Shown here: positions 1-11,135 of the stretch, in pieces | How positions within the stretch are numbered: the first letter of the stretch is position 1 | How the letters are laid out: each line of letters opens with the position of its first letter | From: Dactylis glomerata | Taxonomy: Eukaryota > Streptophyta > Magnoliopsida > Poales > Poaceae | Reading direction: 5' to 3' | Assembly (NCBI GenBank): GCA_007115705.1 | Contig: QXEO01000464.1 | Span: forward strand, 2,164,212-2,228,211 | DNA length: 64,000 bases | The notes under the pieces: generated by a model | What the model saw: only the letters and a program-made list of their open reading frames with translations | Databases searched by the model: none | What the model was told of the DNA's origin: nothing | Made by a program: the position numbers and the translations under genes

Positions 1-177
1 GCCACCACCATCACCTTAGGCGATTTACAATTGCTCGTTACGATATGTATTTTGCCTTCCCTTTTTTGTTTCGGATTTGGTTACTGGATGGCTGTGTGCA
101 TCTTGTATGCAGAGGCCGGGTGTATTTGCTTGACTAAGTAATAAAGCGCCCATTATCAAAGAAAAAAATCAAAAAAG
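1..177 (+). mobile_element. LINE 3' tail (end of ORF2 and 3' UTR)
   Basis: The first codons read PPPSP followed by TAG, then a 3' UTR with GGCTGTGTGCATC, ATGCAGAGGCCGGGT and TAATAAAGCGCCC, then an A-rich end near 155-177. The same 3' UTR recurs at 44757-44911. This layout is that of Triticeae LINE 3' ends. The body lies outside the window, so length and target duplication cannot be read. Confidence 0.6.
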
Positions 178-438
178 GAGAAATGCTGACCCGATTCTCA
201 AATTGTGAAGAGTTCACATTTGATCCCCGGTGGCATATATGATATGATAACCATGAAAGGCAGTTGAGAGCATTCATCCCAATAAATTATCATCTAAATA
301 TTAACATTGAAAGTACTTGATATATAATGACTGTCTTCAATATTATGCAACAAAAATTTAGTTCAGACCTGTTCTATTCGTTTCAAATTTGGCATACCTA
401 TTTATTAGATTATCTCTTAATAATTTCTGTTTAGACAA
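177..438. repeat. Direct repeat, copy 1
   Basis: An AT-rich segment beginning AGGAGAAATGCTGACCCGA and ending near TGTTTAGACAATGC. It aligns along its length with 1057-1342 in the same orientation, with scattered substitutions and a short extra stretch in the second copy. It has no coding potential. It starts directly after the LINE A-tail, so the LINE may have inserted at its edge. Confidence 0.7.
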
Positions 439-1056
439 TGCTCATCGGTCCTAGAGTTCCCCTACGTGAGCTCATGCCGGCAGCATGGACGTGAGCATGC
501 AGAGTTGGGCAACGCCATTCATGGCTGAAGAATGAATCAGAGTAACAAATCTCCAGTAATTCAGTGTCCGTACTCGACGGACAGTGGGGTTGTACAAACA
601 ACCGCGGCTGCTACATCGATCTGAAAAATTCCATCTTCGCCGGTGGAACACGAGGGCAGTGGATTGAATCCCGTAGGGAGAGAGAGAGAAACAGAGAGAG
701 AGAGGAATTTTGTGTCACAATACGAAGTAATGCAGAGTCTAGTGTGTAAATGTACCATGGTGGGTGAAGGTCTATTATTCATATTCAATCTTGTCCTTAG
801 AGCACGCACATAGGCACTTAGCACTAGATACCTTCTCAAGCTAGCAAGTGTACGGCCAAGGTGCGTACATCTGAATGTTGGTGTGTCGCCTACGTTGCAC
901 AAGATTGATCGCTGCTCTATGCGAGCAAAGAACATCAAAATGTATGTTAGTCACCATTTTTCTGAATCTAAGCATTCTTGTCCGGATGTCTCCCATTCTA
1001 AAGCAAACATTTCTCTCGTTCTGCTTGCAATTTATTTGCTAGTAGTTGGTATATAG
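439..1056. other. Spacer between direct repeats, no gene recognised
   Basis: Holds a short GA microsatellite at about 677-705. Open frames on both strands (up to 125 codons on the minus strand, 561-938) lack any motif I recognise. Not matched elsewhere in the window. Confidence 0.5.
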
Positions 1057-1342
1057 GAGAAATGCTGGCCCGACTCTCAAAATATGAAGAGAGCACATAT
1101 GATCGCCGGTGGCATATATAATATGTCAACCATTAAAGGTAGTTGAGAGCATTTATCCCAATGAATTACCATGTAAATATTTACACAGAAAGTACTTGAT
1201 AAATATTGACTGTCTTCAATACTATGCAACAAAAGGCATGTGCTATCTTTACAGAGTTTTAGTTCTGACCTGTCCTATTTCATTTCAAATTTGGCATACC
1301 AACTCATTAGATTGTCTATTTATAATTTTTGTTTAGACAATG
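1057..1342. repeat. Direct repeat, copy 2
   Basis: Same-orientation copy of 177-438, starting AGGAGAAATGCTGGCCCGA and ending TGTTTAGACAATGC. Homology stops at both ends, so the pair flanks about 620 bp of unrelated sequence. Confidence 0.7.
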
Positions 1343-2241
1343 CAAAGTAAACTGCTGCAGTGCTAAATAGAAAGGTCTGTCATAAACAAAGACAAGTACT
1401 CCTTGTATTATTTGTTCTGCAACATTTATATCAGTGAAGCATGCCATTGTTGGCCCTATAGATATCGATCGTTAGCATCATTCCAATCTCGGCCACAACT
1501 TGGACATCCAAAAACCATATTTTGAGAAGAATCAATCATAACTAATATGAGACGGCCAGACGGGGATGATGGTCTAAAAAATCTTTTGCATTTGTGCATC
1601 AGAAGTTGAAAAATTATTCTTGAACAGATGGAAGCCCGCCACAGACCGTAAAATGAGGCACATCCAGTCCAATTCCAAGCGCCTAGCCTTCCAAGTAGGC
1701 CGGCACCATGGACACAAGCGTGATGGAGAAGGACCGCTCTCCACCTTCCTCCTGTAGTTGAATGGCCATGTGACACGGTCCTTGACATGCAGTAGTGTAG
1801 AACAAACTACACCCATCGGCAAAATCTACGGCAGTGACATACAATGCGGTAACCCTTCACGAGAACGGTATGTGCCACTAACACCAAGAAGAACATTGTT
1901 GTGAAGGCGGCGAGCGTGCAAGACAATTTGGAGCATACGGCAACGACCCTGGGAAAGAGAATGTTGGTCAGAGGCTGTAGGAGATGGTGATGAAGCGCCG
2001 CCACCCAGCGCAGCATCCCACCGACTTGTGATGACCCCCCGAGACTATCTATGTTCAGCATCTGGTTGCAAGACTGCTCTAGTCGATCCCACCAGCTACA
2101 CAAAAGTTACCTCGCCAACATTTTGTTTACTTCCGAGGCTTACCCACATGACCAGCAAATATGACACAAAGTGTTTGGCATGCATTTCCACGTTGAATAC
2201 CGAGAGAAAATTCCAGTGAGAAAAAAACTTGGGAGAGACTG
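1343..2241. other. Unassigned region with minus-strand open frames
   Basis: Overlapping minus-strand frames (1456-1788, 1574-1822, 1807-2103, 2096-2338) are hydrophobic or cysteine-rich in places but match no family I can name. They may be decayed captured gene pieces. A 17-base word, ACACAAGCGTGATGGAG, at about 1710 recurs near 9458, suggesting a shared repeat fragment. No convincing gene. Confidence 0.3.
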
Positions 2242-2382
2242 AGGACCCGTTCGAATCCACTCCGGCTATAAACTGCTCCGCCGGAGCGGCCGGAGCTGCA
2301 GGCTTATTTGTCGGATTGGCCGAAACCCAGCTCTCCATCCTCCACGGAGTGGAGCGGAGTAGACCACTTCCGAACAGGTCCT
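2242..2382. mobile_element. hAT-like MITE
   Basis: A 141-bp element. The left end AGGACCCGTTCGAA and the right end, read in reverse complement as AGGACCTGTTCGGAA, form terminal inverted repeats, with CCACTCCG-type subterminal similarity. The flanks GAGACTG and GAGACCG resemble an imperfect target duplication. Ends of this kind are common in grass hAT-type MITEs; the superfamily is inferred. Confidence 0.55.
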
Positions 2383-3454
2383 GAGACCGTCAGTCTTGTG
2401 AAGCCCCGTGCTCATATGTCCCAACTATTTTTGTTATGATTTCCCGAGATAATTCAGGTGACAAAACAATGGGCCGGATGGGCAAAAAGATCCAACATGT
2501 ATTTTGAAATTGAAATTCGTAAGAAAAGTCAACGCTAAATAAATGTGGGAAAGGTGAAGTTGTATACTTTTCTGCATAGACGTTGTGGCTGCTGCATACC
2601 TACACAAATTCAGGAGAACATAATCGTGTTGTATTTTTTAGATAAAAGCCATCTCTATCCAACTTTAAATTAATAAAGTGATTAGTGCACTCAGGAACAG
2701 ACCGTCATGCTCGGGATACCAGCTTACACACAAAAGTAAGCCACAAGAACAATACACTTTTGGACAGCCACAGTTCGCCAAACTGACTACGCAGGGTCAA
2801 GAACAAGCTAACCTACTGGCTACTGCTATGAAGAGTACGGAGGGGAGTATGTCGAGTTGAAGAGGTCTCCACATGGAGATCAACTTGTCCATCGCTGGCA
2901 TAGAATGCTATTGCGCCGAATGAAGACACCAAGAAGTACGAAGACCCTTTGTCATGCGAAGTGTACTGTTCCCGGTGTTTCCTGTTCCCAAGTTAGCCTC
3001 TCTCTTCTTCACGATTTTTAACATTGCGGATGCTACCAAGTAACAACTAGCTGGTCTCCAGGATATTTGTCAGGTATTGAATCTGAACCGGTGAAGCACA
3101 AGGAGAACACACTCGATGGATGATCGTGTTTCTGTATGAAAAACATATACACGTCCAAATATATACTTTATCTAGACAATTAAGGCGGGGTTGGTGGAAA
3201 TATTTATCTGAGATAAGTTGTAAGACATGTTCTTTCTTGCGCGAAACATCTTATATATGGTGACGATCGACCTCAAATGTTGTGCGTCAAGAGCATCCGA
3301 TGTAAACTTTAAGTTTGGGCCAACTTCATTCTAACCATTTAAAATTCGACAAGCCAACTCATTTAGTTCTCTCTTGGTTAATTGTTTTAATGTTAGTACA
3401 AATATAAATACATTTCAATCTATATTAGTACCTTGTTAAGAGAAACAGTTGCCA
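2383..3454. other. AT-rich intergenic DNA, nothing recognised
   Basis: Only one short open frame (2678-2860 +, 60 codons), without recognisable motifs. No inverted or tandem repeat was found by eye. Confidence 0.5.
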
Positions 3455-5266
3455 CACTACAGGAATCAACAAAGTTGCCGACGGCCTGCACCTACGCCGA
3501 CGGCCAAAGGTCGGTGCCGTTGGCGTAGGGGGGCTCCAGGCCAACCAACGAAGAAGGCCGTCGGCGTACTGAAACCCTCGGCGTAGACCATGATACGCCG
3601 ACGGCCACCCTCGGCGTATCTCGGTCGTCGGCGTATCAGGGGGGCACGTGGCCCTGAAGGTTACGTGCATACCGGCGCAGTCACATATCCGCTGAGGGTG
3701 GCCGTCGGCATACCCTGGCCGTCGGCGTATGTGGAGCCTACGCCGAGGGTGGCCGTCGGCGTACCCTGGCTGTCGGCGTATAGCCTCCATCAAATTTAAA
3801 ATTACTATATGCATTATATTTGTAGTTATTTATTTATTACTATCAATAATTTTCCCTTGCAGTCGTTGCTTGAAGCATCACCGTCAAGGAAAAGATGACA
3901 TGTATAAACACCTTCTGCAATATGGGTATATGTCTCACTACGTCACGCATATCGACTTTGATGAGCATGAGCGTGACAGAGGGGACGTCATGCGGCAGCG
4001 GCTCAATGGCAATGAGTACAATGGGGTCAGAGACCTTCTAGATGATCTCATCCATGGCGACATGCCGGATTTGCCACCTTCATGGGAGGAAGCGCCAGAA
4101 CCGGAGGAACCGCCAGAACCGGAGGAACCAGAGCCAACTGTGAAGGCCTTCTATGATTGTTTAGTACTAGGATGCTTTATCATTATTTATCTGCAATTGC
4201 CCATGTCTCATTGATTTCATGAATTATCTTATCCATGCAACGCCCGTACATCCATTCTTATGCCTACAGTATTTGTTCCTATTGTTTACTATTGCTACTA
4301 TTACCGCTGTTATTTTACTACTGCTGTTACTGTTTTACTACTATCACCACTATAAAACTGTTGCTACTGATAAACCACTGCGGTCCATCCCGGTGGTCCT
4401 TCTCCTGGCCGTTCTCGCGGTGCCTCTCGCGGTACTTCTGGAACTTCCCCTGGCGGTTCTTCTGCAGCTTCTACTGGGCATTTCGGAAATCATCCGTCGC
4501 CTGTTTTTACCAGGGGAGATCTCGGGACCCCGACCCCGACCCCATCTCCAGAGTTGTAGGGCTTTTCGCCTCGAGATACTATGTGTGTTGCTACTTGCAT
4601 GTCGATACTTGCGTGTTGCTACTTGTGTGTTTCACTTGTGTGTCGCGACTTAATCATCTATGTATGGCATTTATGTATGGCATCTATGAATTTATATATA
4701 TTTGTGTATGGCACTTGCAATGAATTTATGTGTATGGCATGTATGAATTTATATGTATTTCTGTGTATTTGCAGCTGTCAAAATAGCAAAATGCAAACAA
4801 ACAAAAAATCTGGGCCACCATACGCCGAGGGCATTGCCATCGGCGTAGAGGTTGCCATATGGCCCGTGTAAGAGCTTTGCCGAGGGCATTGCCGTCGGCG
4901 TATGTGCCCTCTACGCCGAGGGCATTGCCATCGGCGTACTGATGGCGAGGAACGCCCTATGAAGCCGCCATGTGTCCCTATACACCGAGGGTTTTGCCGT
5001 CGGCGTAGTGACGACGCCGTTTGCTCTTGCCGTCCGTCCACAGAGCTACGCCGACGGTCTCTACGCCGAGGGCCAACATTTTGCCGTCGGCATTTCAGCT
5101 ATACGCCGAGGGTCATCTATACGCCGACGGTCACAGGGCCTCCGCCAAGGGAGGTCTACACCAAGGCAATACGCCGACGGCTGCCCTCGGCGTATAATAC
5201 GCTGACGGCATACTGCTAGACGCCGAGGGCTGGAGGCCGTCGGCATACTGCCGGATTCCTGTAGTG
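3455..5266. mobile_element. Non-autonomous CACTA (En/Spm) element
   Basis: The element starts CACTACAGGAATC and ends GATTCCTGTAGTG, a 13-bp perfect terminal inverted repeat of the CACTA type. The 3-bp target duplication CCA flanks it at 3452-3454 and 5267-5269. Many copies of a TACGCCGAGGG / CCGTCGGCGTA motif in both orientations fill the subterminal regions (about 3475-3790 and 4815-5250), as expected for CACTA transposase-binding repeats. At 1,812 bp it is far too short for TNP1 plus TNP2, so it is a deletion derivative with only a transposase N-terminal remnant. Confidence 0.93.
3840..4180 (+). pseudogene. CACTA transposase (TNP2-like) N-terminal remnant
   Basis: Inside the CACTA element one open frame (3729-4214) contains YKHLLQYGYMSHYVTHIDFD, then a DDLIHGDMPDLP stretch, an acidic proline-rich EEPPEPEEPEP run and PTVKAFYDCL. 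Order and spacing resemble the N-terminal transposase-associated region of plant TNP2 proteins: a short cysteine/histidine module ending in a G-[FY]-x-x-x-Y motif, an acidic linker, then the AFYD-L helix that precedes the catalytic part. The upstream exon and the catalytic region are missing, and non-coding AT-rich and GT-rich sequence follows from about 4190. It cannot make an active transposase. The assignment is by motif layout; an alignment to full CACTA transposases would settle it. Confidence 0.45.
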
Positions 5267-5751
5267 CCATGAACAATCGATCCTCGATTACTCCTCCTTC
5301 AGCACATACTAGGCATTCTCATCTTTTTTCAAGAACATGCAAGAATTGCATGTCATGTCATTAAGAAACTAGGCATTCTCATCTCATTGTCACATTTTAT
5401 TAAGAATTTCTTACGCATAAAGAGGTTCCATTTTACAGAGAAGTCAACATTCTTGTTCTCCTAAACTTAAAGAAGCATTATTTGTATTTATTTTTTTGAA
5501 ACAGGGGCAAAATATTTGCCCCAATCTATTAATTAAGAAGAAGAGAATTGCCCCGTTAATTAACAGAAAACCGGGCGAAAACCATTACAACAAAACAACG
5601 AGAGAAACAACATCTAAAACATGCAACCTCTAAACCAACAAGCACCCACAACCTACAACCGTGAAGTCACAACACTTGTACGAACTCACGACACTTGGAG
5701 CACCATGAAACAAAGGACCACAAACCAGACTACCAAAGAGGGATCCAACAC

Positions 5752-6511
5752 TCAAGTAGCTCTCAAAGTTTTCCTTGCTACACCCCTCTTCCTACTTCTG
5801 CCCCTGATAATCACCTTTCTGAGAGATTTCTCCACCTTCCTAATCAAGTCCTCCAAAGCCTTATCCACCAAGACGCAGGCAATGTCCCTGCCATATCCAG
5901 GGCTAACTGCCTCTAAACTAGCGAGCAAGCCGCAAAGCTCTGTAGCAAAAAGAGCATCAACATTATATGTCGGCACATCTCTAGTGATCATAGAGTCGAG
6001 CGACTGATGTGGCGATGGGCGTTGAGGCCACCGTCAAGGCCGCGAATGAGCCAAGCTTCAACGGAAGCACCACAAAAGATTCCCCACACAACACAGGATG
6101 CTCTAGTGTCGTGGCCACTTCCAAGACCTCAGATGAGCCCGGCTCTAACGGAAGCACAACAGAAGATTCCTCAGAGCACTCATGTGGCTCTGGTGCGATC
6201 TGCAACATCGAAGCCAAGATCCCATCCATGCCCTCATCCACGGAGGCAATCGAAACAAAAGGCCACGGCGACAGGTAGGGACTAGCACAGGGAGAGAAAC
6301 AACCATAGAGCTATTCTTCCACAACCACAGGAGACATCGGGTCGGTGGAGTCAAACGGAAGTGAAGCCTGCGTGGAAACGATTCCCAAACCACCACGAGT
6401 ACATGCCTCCAACAACGCCAAAGAATCACCAATGCGCGCCAACAAAAACTTGAGATTTGCCACCTCTTCACGAAGGGGGCGAGACGCCTCCTCAACACGG
6501 ACATCCACCAA
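5752..6511 (-). pseudogene. 3' part of the retroelement ORF, frame-broken
   Basis: Three minus-strand open segments follow the zinc-knuckle ORF: 6311-6511 (leucine/alanine-rich, LREEVANLKFLLARIGDSLA, helical), 5981-6241 (MDGILASMLQIAPEP, acidic) and 5752-5991 (ELCGLLASLEAVSPGYG, ending in a basic RSRKRGVARK tail). They overlap or abut in different frames, so they look like one formerly continuous C-terminal region broken by small indels and a stop. The helical middle and basic end fit a nucleic-acid-binding retroelement protein; no enzyme motif is seen. Boundaries are approximate. Confidence 0.4.
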
Positions 6512-7249
6512 CTAAAGGAGCTCCATGCGCATCAAAGCAAACTGAGACAGAAAGACAGAGTCTGAGCTAGCATCCTCGCAACACCTAGGAGAGGGCCTTG
6601 GTGGCACCGCTGCACGCAACGAGGAGTGGCACACAACCTCAGCCCAACTCCGAGACGACAGGGGACAAGGCTGAGCAGACGGAGAGCGGTTCCACTGGCT
6701 AGGAGCACAAGCGTCTGAAGAACGAGTACGAGTACAGGTGTCCGGAGAGCGAGACCGAGCGGCAAGGCAGAATTGCTCCCGATGGCCAGGGCGACGACAA
6801 CGGATGCATCTGAAGGGACCACGGCATGTGCTGACCTGGTGGCCACGCTCGAGGCACCGAAAGCATCTCCCTCGAGCCAAACGCTTGAAGGCAAGACTAC
6901 GCTCAGCGCCTTCCTTCTGAAGCAAAGAAGGCGGCGTGCGGCCAGGGCGGCTGCCACGACCCACCTGCACCAAGCCTTCCTTGCCTCCAAGAGCAGCACT
7001 ATCAACAAAGAGGCCACCACAGGGCTCCGCATGCGCCTTCTCGGTAAGGTGCACATCAACGGTGCCGAGCACCGAGCCAGAAACAGCATCTTTGGCGGAG
7101 GCCAAAGGCGTCTGCGGAGCCAACACCTCATCCTCGTCGGAGCTTAAAGAACTAGCCCAAAGCAAGCTCAAAGCCGGAGGCGCATCAGCAGGAAAGGTCA
7201 ACTCGGAGTCAAGGCCTCCCGAGGCAGCCGGCGGCAACGACAAGGACAC
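6512..7249 (-). CDS. Retroelement ORF1-like protein with two CCHC zinc knuckles
   Basis: A 245-codon open frame. After an acidic N-terminal half it carries an RLARGRCFRCLERGHQVSTC segment followed by CIRCRRPGHREQFC: two consecutive CX2CX4HX4C zinc knuckles 19 residues apart, at roughly residues 133-166. A serine/arginine/proline-rich C-terminus follows. Tandem CCHC knuckles preceded by a basic stretch are typical of plant non-LTR ORF1/gag-like RNA-binding proteins and also occur in gypsy gag. The neighbouring 3' UTR and A-tail favour the non-LTR reading. A longer open frame upstream (7198-7779) in another frame suggests that the true N-terminus is displaced by a frameshift. No reverse transcriptase follows, so the protein would not support movement on its own. 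Confidence 0.6.
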   Translation of the reverse strand: MSLSLPPAASGGLDSELTFPADAPPALSLLWASSLSSDEDEVLAPQTPLASAKDAVSGSVLGTVDVHLTEKAHAEPCGGLFVDSAALGGKEGLVQVGRGSRPGRTPPSLLQKEGAERSLAFKRLARGRCFRCLERGHQVSTCRGPFRCIRCRRPGHREQFCLAARSRSPDTCTRTRSSDACAPSQWNRSPSAQPCPLSSRSWAEVVCHSSLRAAVPPRPSPRCCEDASSDSVFLSQFALMRMELL

Positions 7250-8344
7250 AAGCCCCTAACAATCACGGCGGTGTCGCACAGAAGTCCGTCCGAAAGGCGA
7301 GAAGCAGTGGGAGGCCCTGGTGGAACCGCTGCCAACGGCTGCTGCAGGTCGTAATCTGCCCCCTCTAGCACTGCAGGGACGCTGAGTGTCGGGGGAGCTC
7401 TCACAGGCTTGGAGGAGGCCATGGGCGCTGCAAACGCGCCCACATTCTCCTTCCTGTATCTTCCTGCCGGGGGCAGCCGCGACAATCCGGAACGGGCCAC
7501 CGGAGCCGAGGTCCCGTGCATGCCGCCAGCGGGCAGCCCGGCGGACGGGGCGGATGGAGGCGGCGGCAGCATGCCGGCCAGGAACCGAAGCGCGACCGGA
7601 GACGCGGAGTGGAGAGGACGACGGTGCGAGCTTACCCAGGACCGCACATGGAGGAGGCACGACAGAGCTCTTGACGCTGGCGGGCCAGCTCCTTGACGCA
7701 GAACAACGGGCTCTCTGCGCAGGCAACGCGCGATGGCCGGCGCGAACTGCGGCGGCGGGGAGGAGCCCAAGCCCGTCACATGACTCGTAGCCGCAACGCC
7801 GGTGATGGCTGCCGGTCAGGGGCGAAGAGAGGACGCCGAGGGGAGTCAGGGGCGGAGAGAGGATGCCGAGGGGACTCCGGATCTGGTCCGGGCGGAGGCA
7901 GAGGAGGCCTGCGTCGGGAGATCAGGAAGGCCGTGCGCCGTCCCTCCGTGTAAGAGCATCTCCCCTCACACGCCCGATGAGGCCCCCGGCAGGCGTTTTT
8001 ATCATCCGGACGGCGTAAATCGGCCCAGTCGCGCCCCCGGATCCTCGATTTCGCTCGGATCTGGGCCTTCATCCATCCGGCGAGCCCAGGCCATCCCCGG
8101 CCTTCCGGGGCGCGCTCGGATACTCCGGACGAAACAAACTGGCGCGAAAAGGCGGGGAAAATTCACGCGCGTTCCCACGGGTCGTGTGGCCCCGACCTGT
8201 CGGCGAGACTGGGCGGTCGTCGTCGTCGTCATCGTCTCGTCTTCCGCGCATCGTCTTCCCCGCACGCATCATCTTCCGCGCGCTGTAAAGGCTGCCGCCG
8301 ATGGCCGGCCAGCCACGCGGCGAGGCGAGTTAATGCCAGCGCGG

Positions 8345-8353
8345 CTATATAAC
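8345..8353 (+). promoter_or_regulatory. TATA box of the 8458 gene-like unit
   Basis: CTATATAAC lies 105 bp upstream of the ATG at 8458 in otherwise GC-rich sequence, at a normal plant core-promoter distance. Confidence 0.5.
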
Positions 8354-8457
8354 GCGGCCTACCGCGTCTGGCCGGCCACATTCGCCAGCCATCTTGCCCA
8401 TTCGACCAGAGCACCTCGCCCACTCGCCCACTCTGACGATCCTCGAGCTCGAGAGCA

Positions 8458-9270
8458 ATGGCGAACCACTCCGACGACGACGGCGCGGCGAACAACGGCT
8501 TCGGCCGCCGCTCCCTCCACCAATGGGAGGGCCGCCTCCTCCACGCCGCTGGCTACATGGCGTCGCCCGACTTCCGGGAGCCCGGAGGTTGGCGCCTGAG
8601 CGCCGGCGGCATCCCCATCCCGCCGCCGCCGACGGGAGCGGCGCTCGACGCCGCCATCGACGAAGTGCTCGAGACGATGAGCGACGAGCAGCGCGCCGAT
8701 CCGCGCTTCTACCCGGACAACCGGGAGGCATGGACGGCGTTCTTCCGCCGGCGATACGAGCGGGAACTGGCGGCCTACGATGGGCCGCCCCCTCCTCCGG
8801 CGCGCAACAACGCCGCCGGGCGCCGCCGATGGTGGAGCGCGCCGGGGAGGACGCTGGAGTTCGTCCTCCAGCACATCGAGGAGGGCAACGACCCCGTCCT
8901 CGAGATGCCGCCGGCGCCGCGGCCGACTCTCTCCCGCCGCCGCGGGAGCAGCTGGATGCCACGCCGGATGGCAGCGTCCGGCTCGTCTGGGACGGCGTCG
9001 TCCGGGTCGGTGACTAGGTCCGGCTCACTGTCCTCGGCATCGACGCCGAGGACAGTGAAGAGGGAGCCGGCGACCGCGCCTCGCCGCAATAGCGGCGCCC
9101 TCGTCATCCGCAAGGGAGGGGCGCGCACCGCGTCGCCGCCGCACCGTCGCAAGGCGACGAAGAAGGACGTCGCCCACAAGGCCGCGTCCGAGCTCGCCGA
9201 GGCGGAGGCGAGGCGCGCCGAGGAGGCGGCGATGGAGGAGGCGATCCAGCGCTCCCTCCGCGACATCTTG
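8458..9270 (+). CDS. Repetitive gene-like exon, unknown function
   Basis: An open frame from ATG 8458 (context AGCAATGGC), GC-rich, about 271 codons to a splice-donor-like ATCTTG|GTATCG at 9270/9271; the frame runs to a stop at 9336 if unspliced. The N-terminal third has HQWEGRLLHAAGYMASPDF; then comes an acidic helical part (ETMSDEQRADPRFYPDNREA, then WTAFFRRRYERELAAYD), a serine/arginine-rich basic middle and a C-terminal alanine/glutamate coiled coil ending EEAIQRSLRDIL. I recall similar proteins as very repetitive in Triticeae genomes but know no function. It lies antisense to the retroelement at 5490-7950. A second exon is expected but none is visible before the putative target duplication at 9316, so this copy is probably 3'-truncated. 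Confidence 0.5.
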
Positions 9271-9329
9271 GTATCGCTCGCTTCCAATGTGTGCGTCGAT
9301 TCGGCAACGGAAATCCATTATTTGTATTT

Positions 9330-9984
9330 TTATTAACACGAGACCATGATAATCTGGAAAATCCATACATGTTTGCCTTAAAACGTGAAAATTCGTTCCC
9401 AAACAAGTCGAAGCACAGTCAGAGTTCCAAAGCTGTAGTGTGGGCCGACACCACAAACACAAGCGTGATGGAGTGCGAAAGTTTAAAATGTATCTTTAAA
9501 AAAAAGTCTGGACATTTTCGAAAAAAAGTTTGGAAAATGAGCTGAAACATAAGCCTAAATGCAAAAGTTTCACGCTGTGTAAGCTATTTCCATGAAGGCC
9601 TTGTTTTGCTAAGAATTATTCCACCGGGATTGGGTGGAACCACTTCATTTACCCGACACTCCTCCATCCCAATTCCCTTCACGACTCAAGTTTAGATGTT
9701 TAGAACATATAAGGTTCGATTCAACAAAAGCGTATTTTATTTTGAGTAATGAAATCGCCTATTTTCAAAATAACAAAAGCGCATGCAACAGTTACACCAT
9801 GAAAAGAATCATTCGTACAAGTCACATTTACAAATGCCGGATGAGACGCCAGCACGTACAAATGTACTCAAGGCTGGCTAAAGCCGCTTTTTAAGCAAGT
9901 AATACTACTACTTATGTGTCAGATTAAAGCAAGGTGACAGTACAAAATGTAATCAAAGAACATACCATTAGCAACTAAAATAGC
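9330..9984. other. AT-rich intergenic DNA
   Basis: Short open frames only (9291-9545, 9634-9894) without motifs. A short piece at about 9430-9475 resembles 1680-1730. Nothing else recognised. Confidence 0.45.
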
Positions 9985-10778
9985 TAATTACACTGGAGGT
10001 CCTACAATTTGCACACAATGTAAAGATTTAGTCCTAAAATCCAAAGTACATGATATAGTAGTCATATAACTTGCATATATATGAAGATTTAGTCCTCAAT
10101 CAACTAGAAGGTGACATATGGCGTTATAACTTTTGCAGAAATACCCCTAATAATTTTTATCTCACATATTAAACCTTAATGTAGCCTTACACGCAGGTCC
10201 TACCTGTCAGTAACTGATGAAATAAATAAAATTTAATTCCTGGGCACAAGAATCGAACTTACAATAAAAAGTTGGCCTGCCGTAGCGTGAATCTACCAGA
10301 ATATACAAGACTAGTGTTATATTTGTGGATGTTTGATTATTTTAGCTGATCCTGTAGAAAAGAGAAAAAAGACAAAACAATTTTTTTTACGTCACCACTG
10401 CCACGAGTTAGCAAACATGCAACACTTCTAGTCGGCATCCTTTAAATTAGAAGTTCCAAATTTTAATAAGAAATAGAAGGGTACAAAAGACATAGGAAGA
10501 CATATAATAGAACTTGGTATGAAAAAATGTAAATGTGGCACATGAAGCTAGCCTTCATATAACATTTCCTTAGTATGAGAATCCTCATAACTACAAATTC
10601 TGAATAAGAACTTCAAACAAAATGATTTGTATGGACAAATCAGTATTGAAAAGACTCATCTTCAACAAAATACAAGACTTATCTTTCATACCGAGTTAGT
10701 AGAACAAAAGAGTTGAACATTTTAAAATTGAGATGTTACTAAATTTAACATACATATATTGACAAGGGGATGGCGTTT

Positions 10779-11135
10779 TGGCACCCAGGAGCATGTGCTC
10801 CCGGTTTTCAAAATCTGTTTTAAACAAAGTTTGATATGTTTAAAAATCCAAAGAAAATTCCGCGCATAGTTCTCGACATTCTATGTTCTCATAAAGTTGT
10901 TTCACGAGAAAAAATCATTTTTGTGTTGTATATAAAAAGATAAAATTAGATGCTAAAATACGTGTTGCATGAGACATTTTTTTTCTTTTTCACAAGACAT
11001 AAAAATGTCGGTTTTCGGTGAAACTTGGCTTGTGCACATAGAATGTCGAGATGTACGTGTAATAAAAATTTAAGGAATTCTTTTACGTTTTGAAAATGTT
11101 TTATCCGGTAGTGGGAGCATATGCTTCCATATCCC
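10779..11135. mobile_element. MITE with GGAGCATATGCTCC-type ends
   Basis: The left end holds GGAGCATGTGCTCCCGG and the right end, in reverse complement, GGAAGCATATGCTCCC. Inner stretches such as TCTCGACATTCTATG occur in inverted orientation on both sides. Ends and interior resemble the MITE at 60961-61331. No coding capacity. Confidence 0.6.

Larger units (their letters stand above)
5490..9315 (-). mobile_element. Non-LTR-type retroposed unit with zinc-knuckle ORF and antisense gene segment
   Basis: On the minus strand the 3' end is at 5490 (reverse complement ends CCTGTTTCAAAAAAA, a poly-A). The 3' UTR region (5496-5750) is homologous to the 5'-truncated insertion at 43192-43456, which has a clear target duplication. 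The 14-base word CATTATTTGTATTT lies immediately outside the A-tail (5476-5489) and again at 9316-9329, as expected if the whole 3.8 kb was inserted as one unit. The inner boundary near 7950 (TAAGAGCATCTCC on the plus strand) separates the retroelement-like part from an opposite-strand gene-like unit. No reverse transcriptase is present, so it would be non-autonomous. Confidence 0.5.

Noticed and set aside
177..1342. Solo or paired LTRs
   Set aside because: No TG..CA ends, no target duplication, no primer site or polypurine tract between the copies.
6738..7790. Plus-strand open frames opposite the zinc-knuckle ORF
   Set aside because: GC-rich shadow frames without motifs; the minus strand has two CCHC knuckles and a matching 3' UTR.
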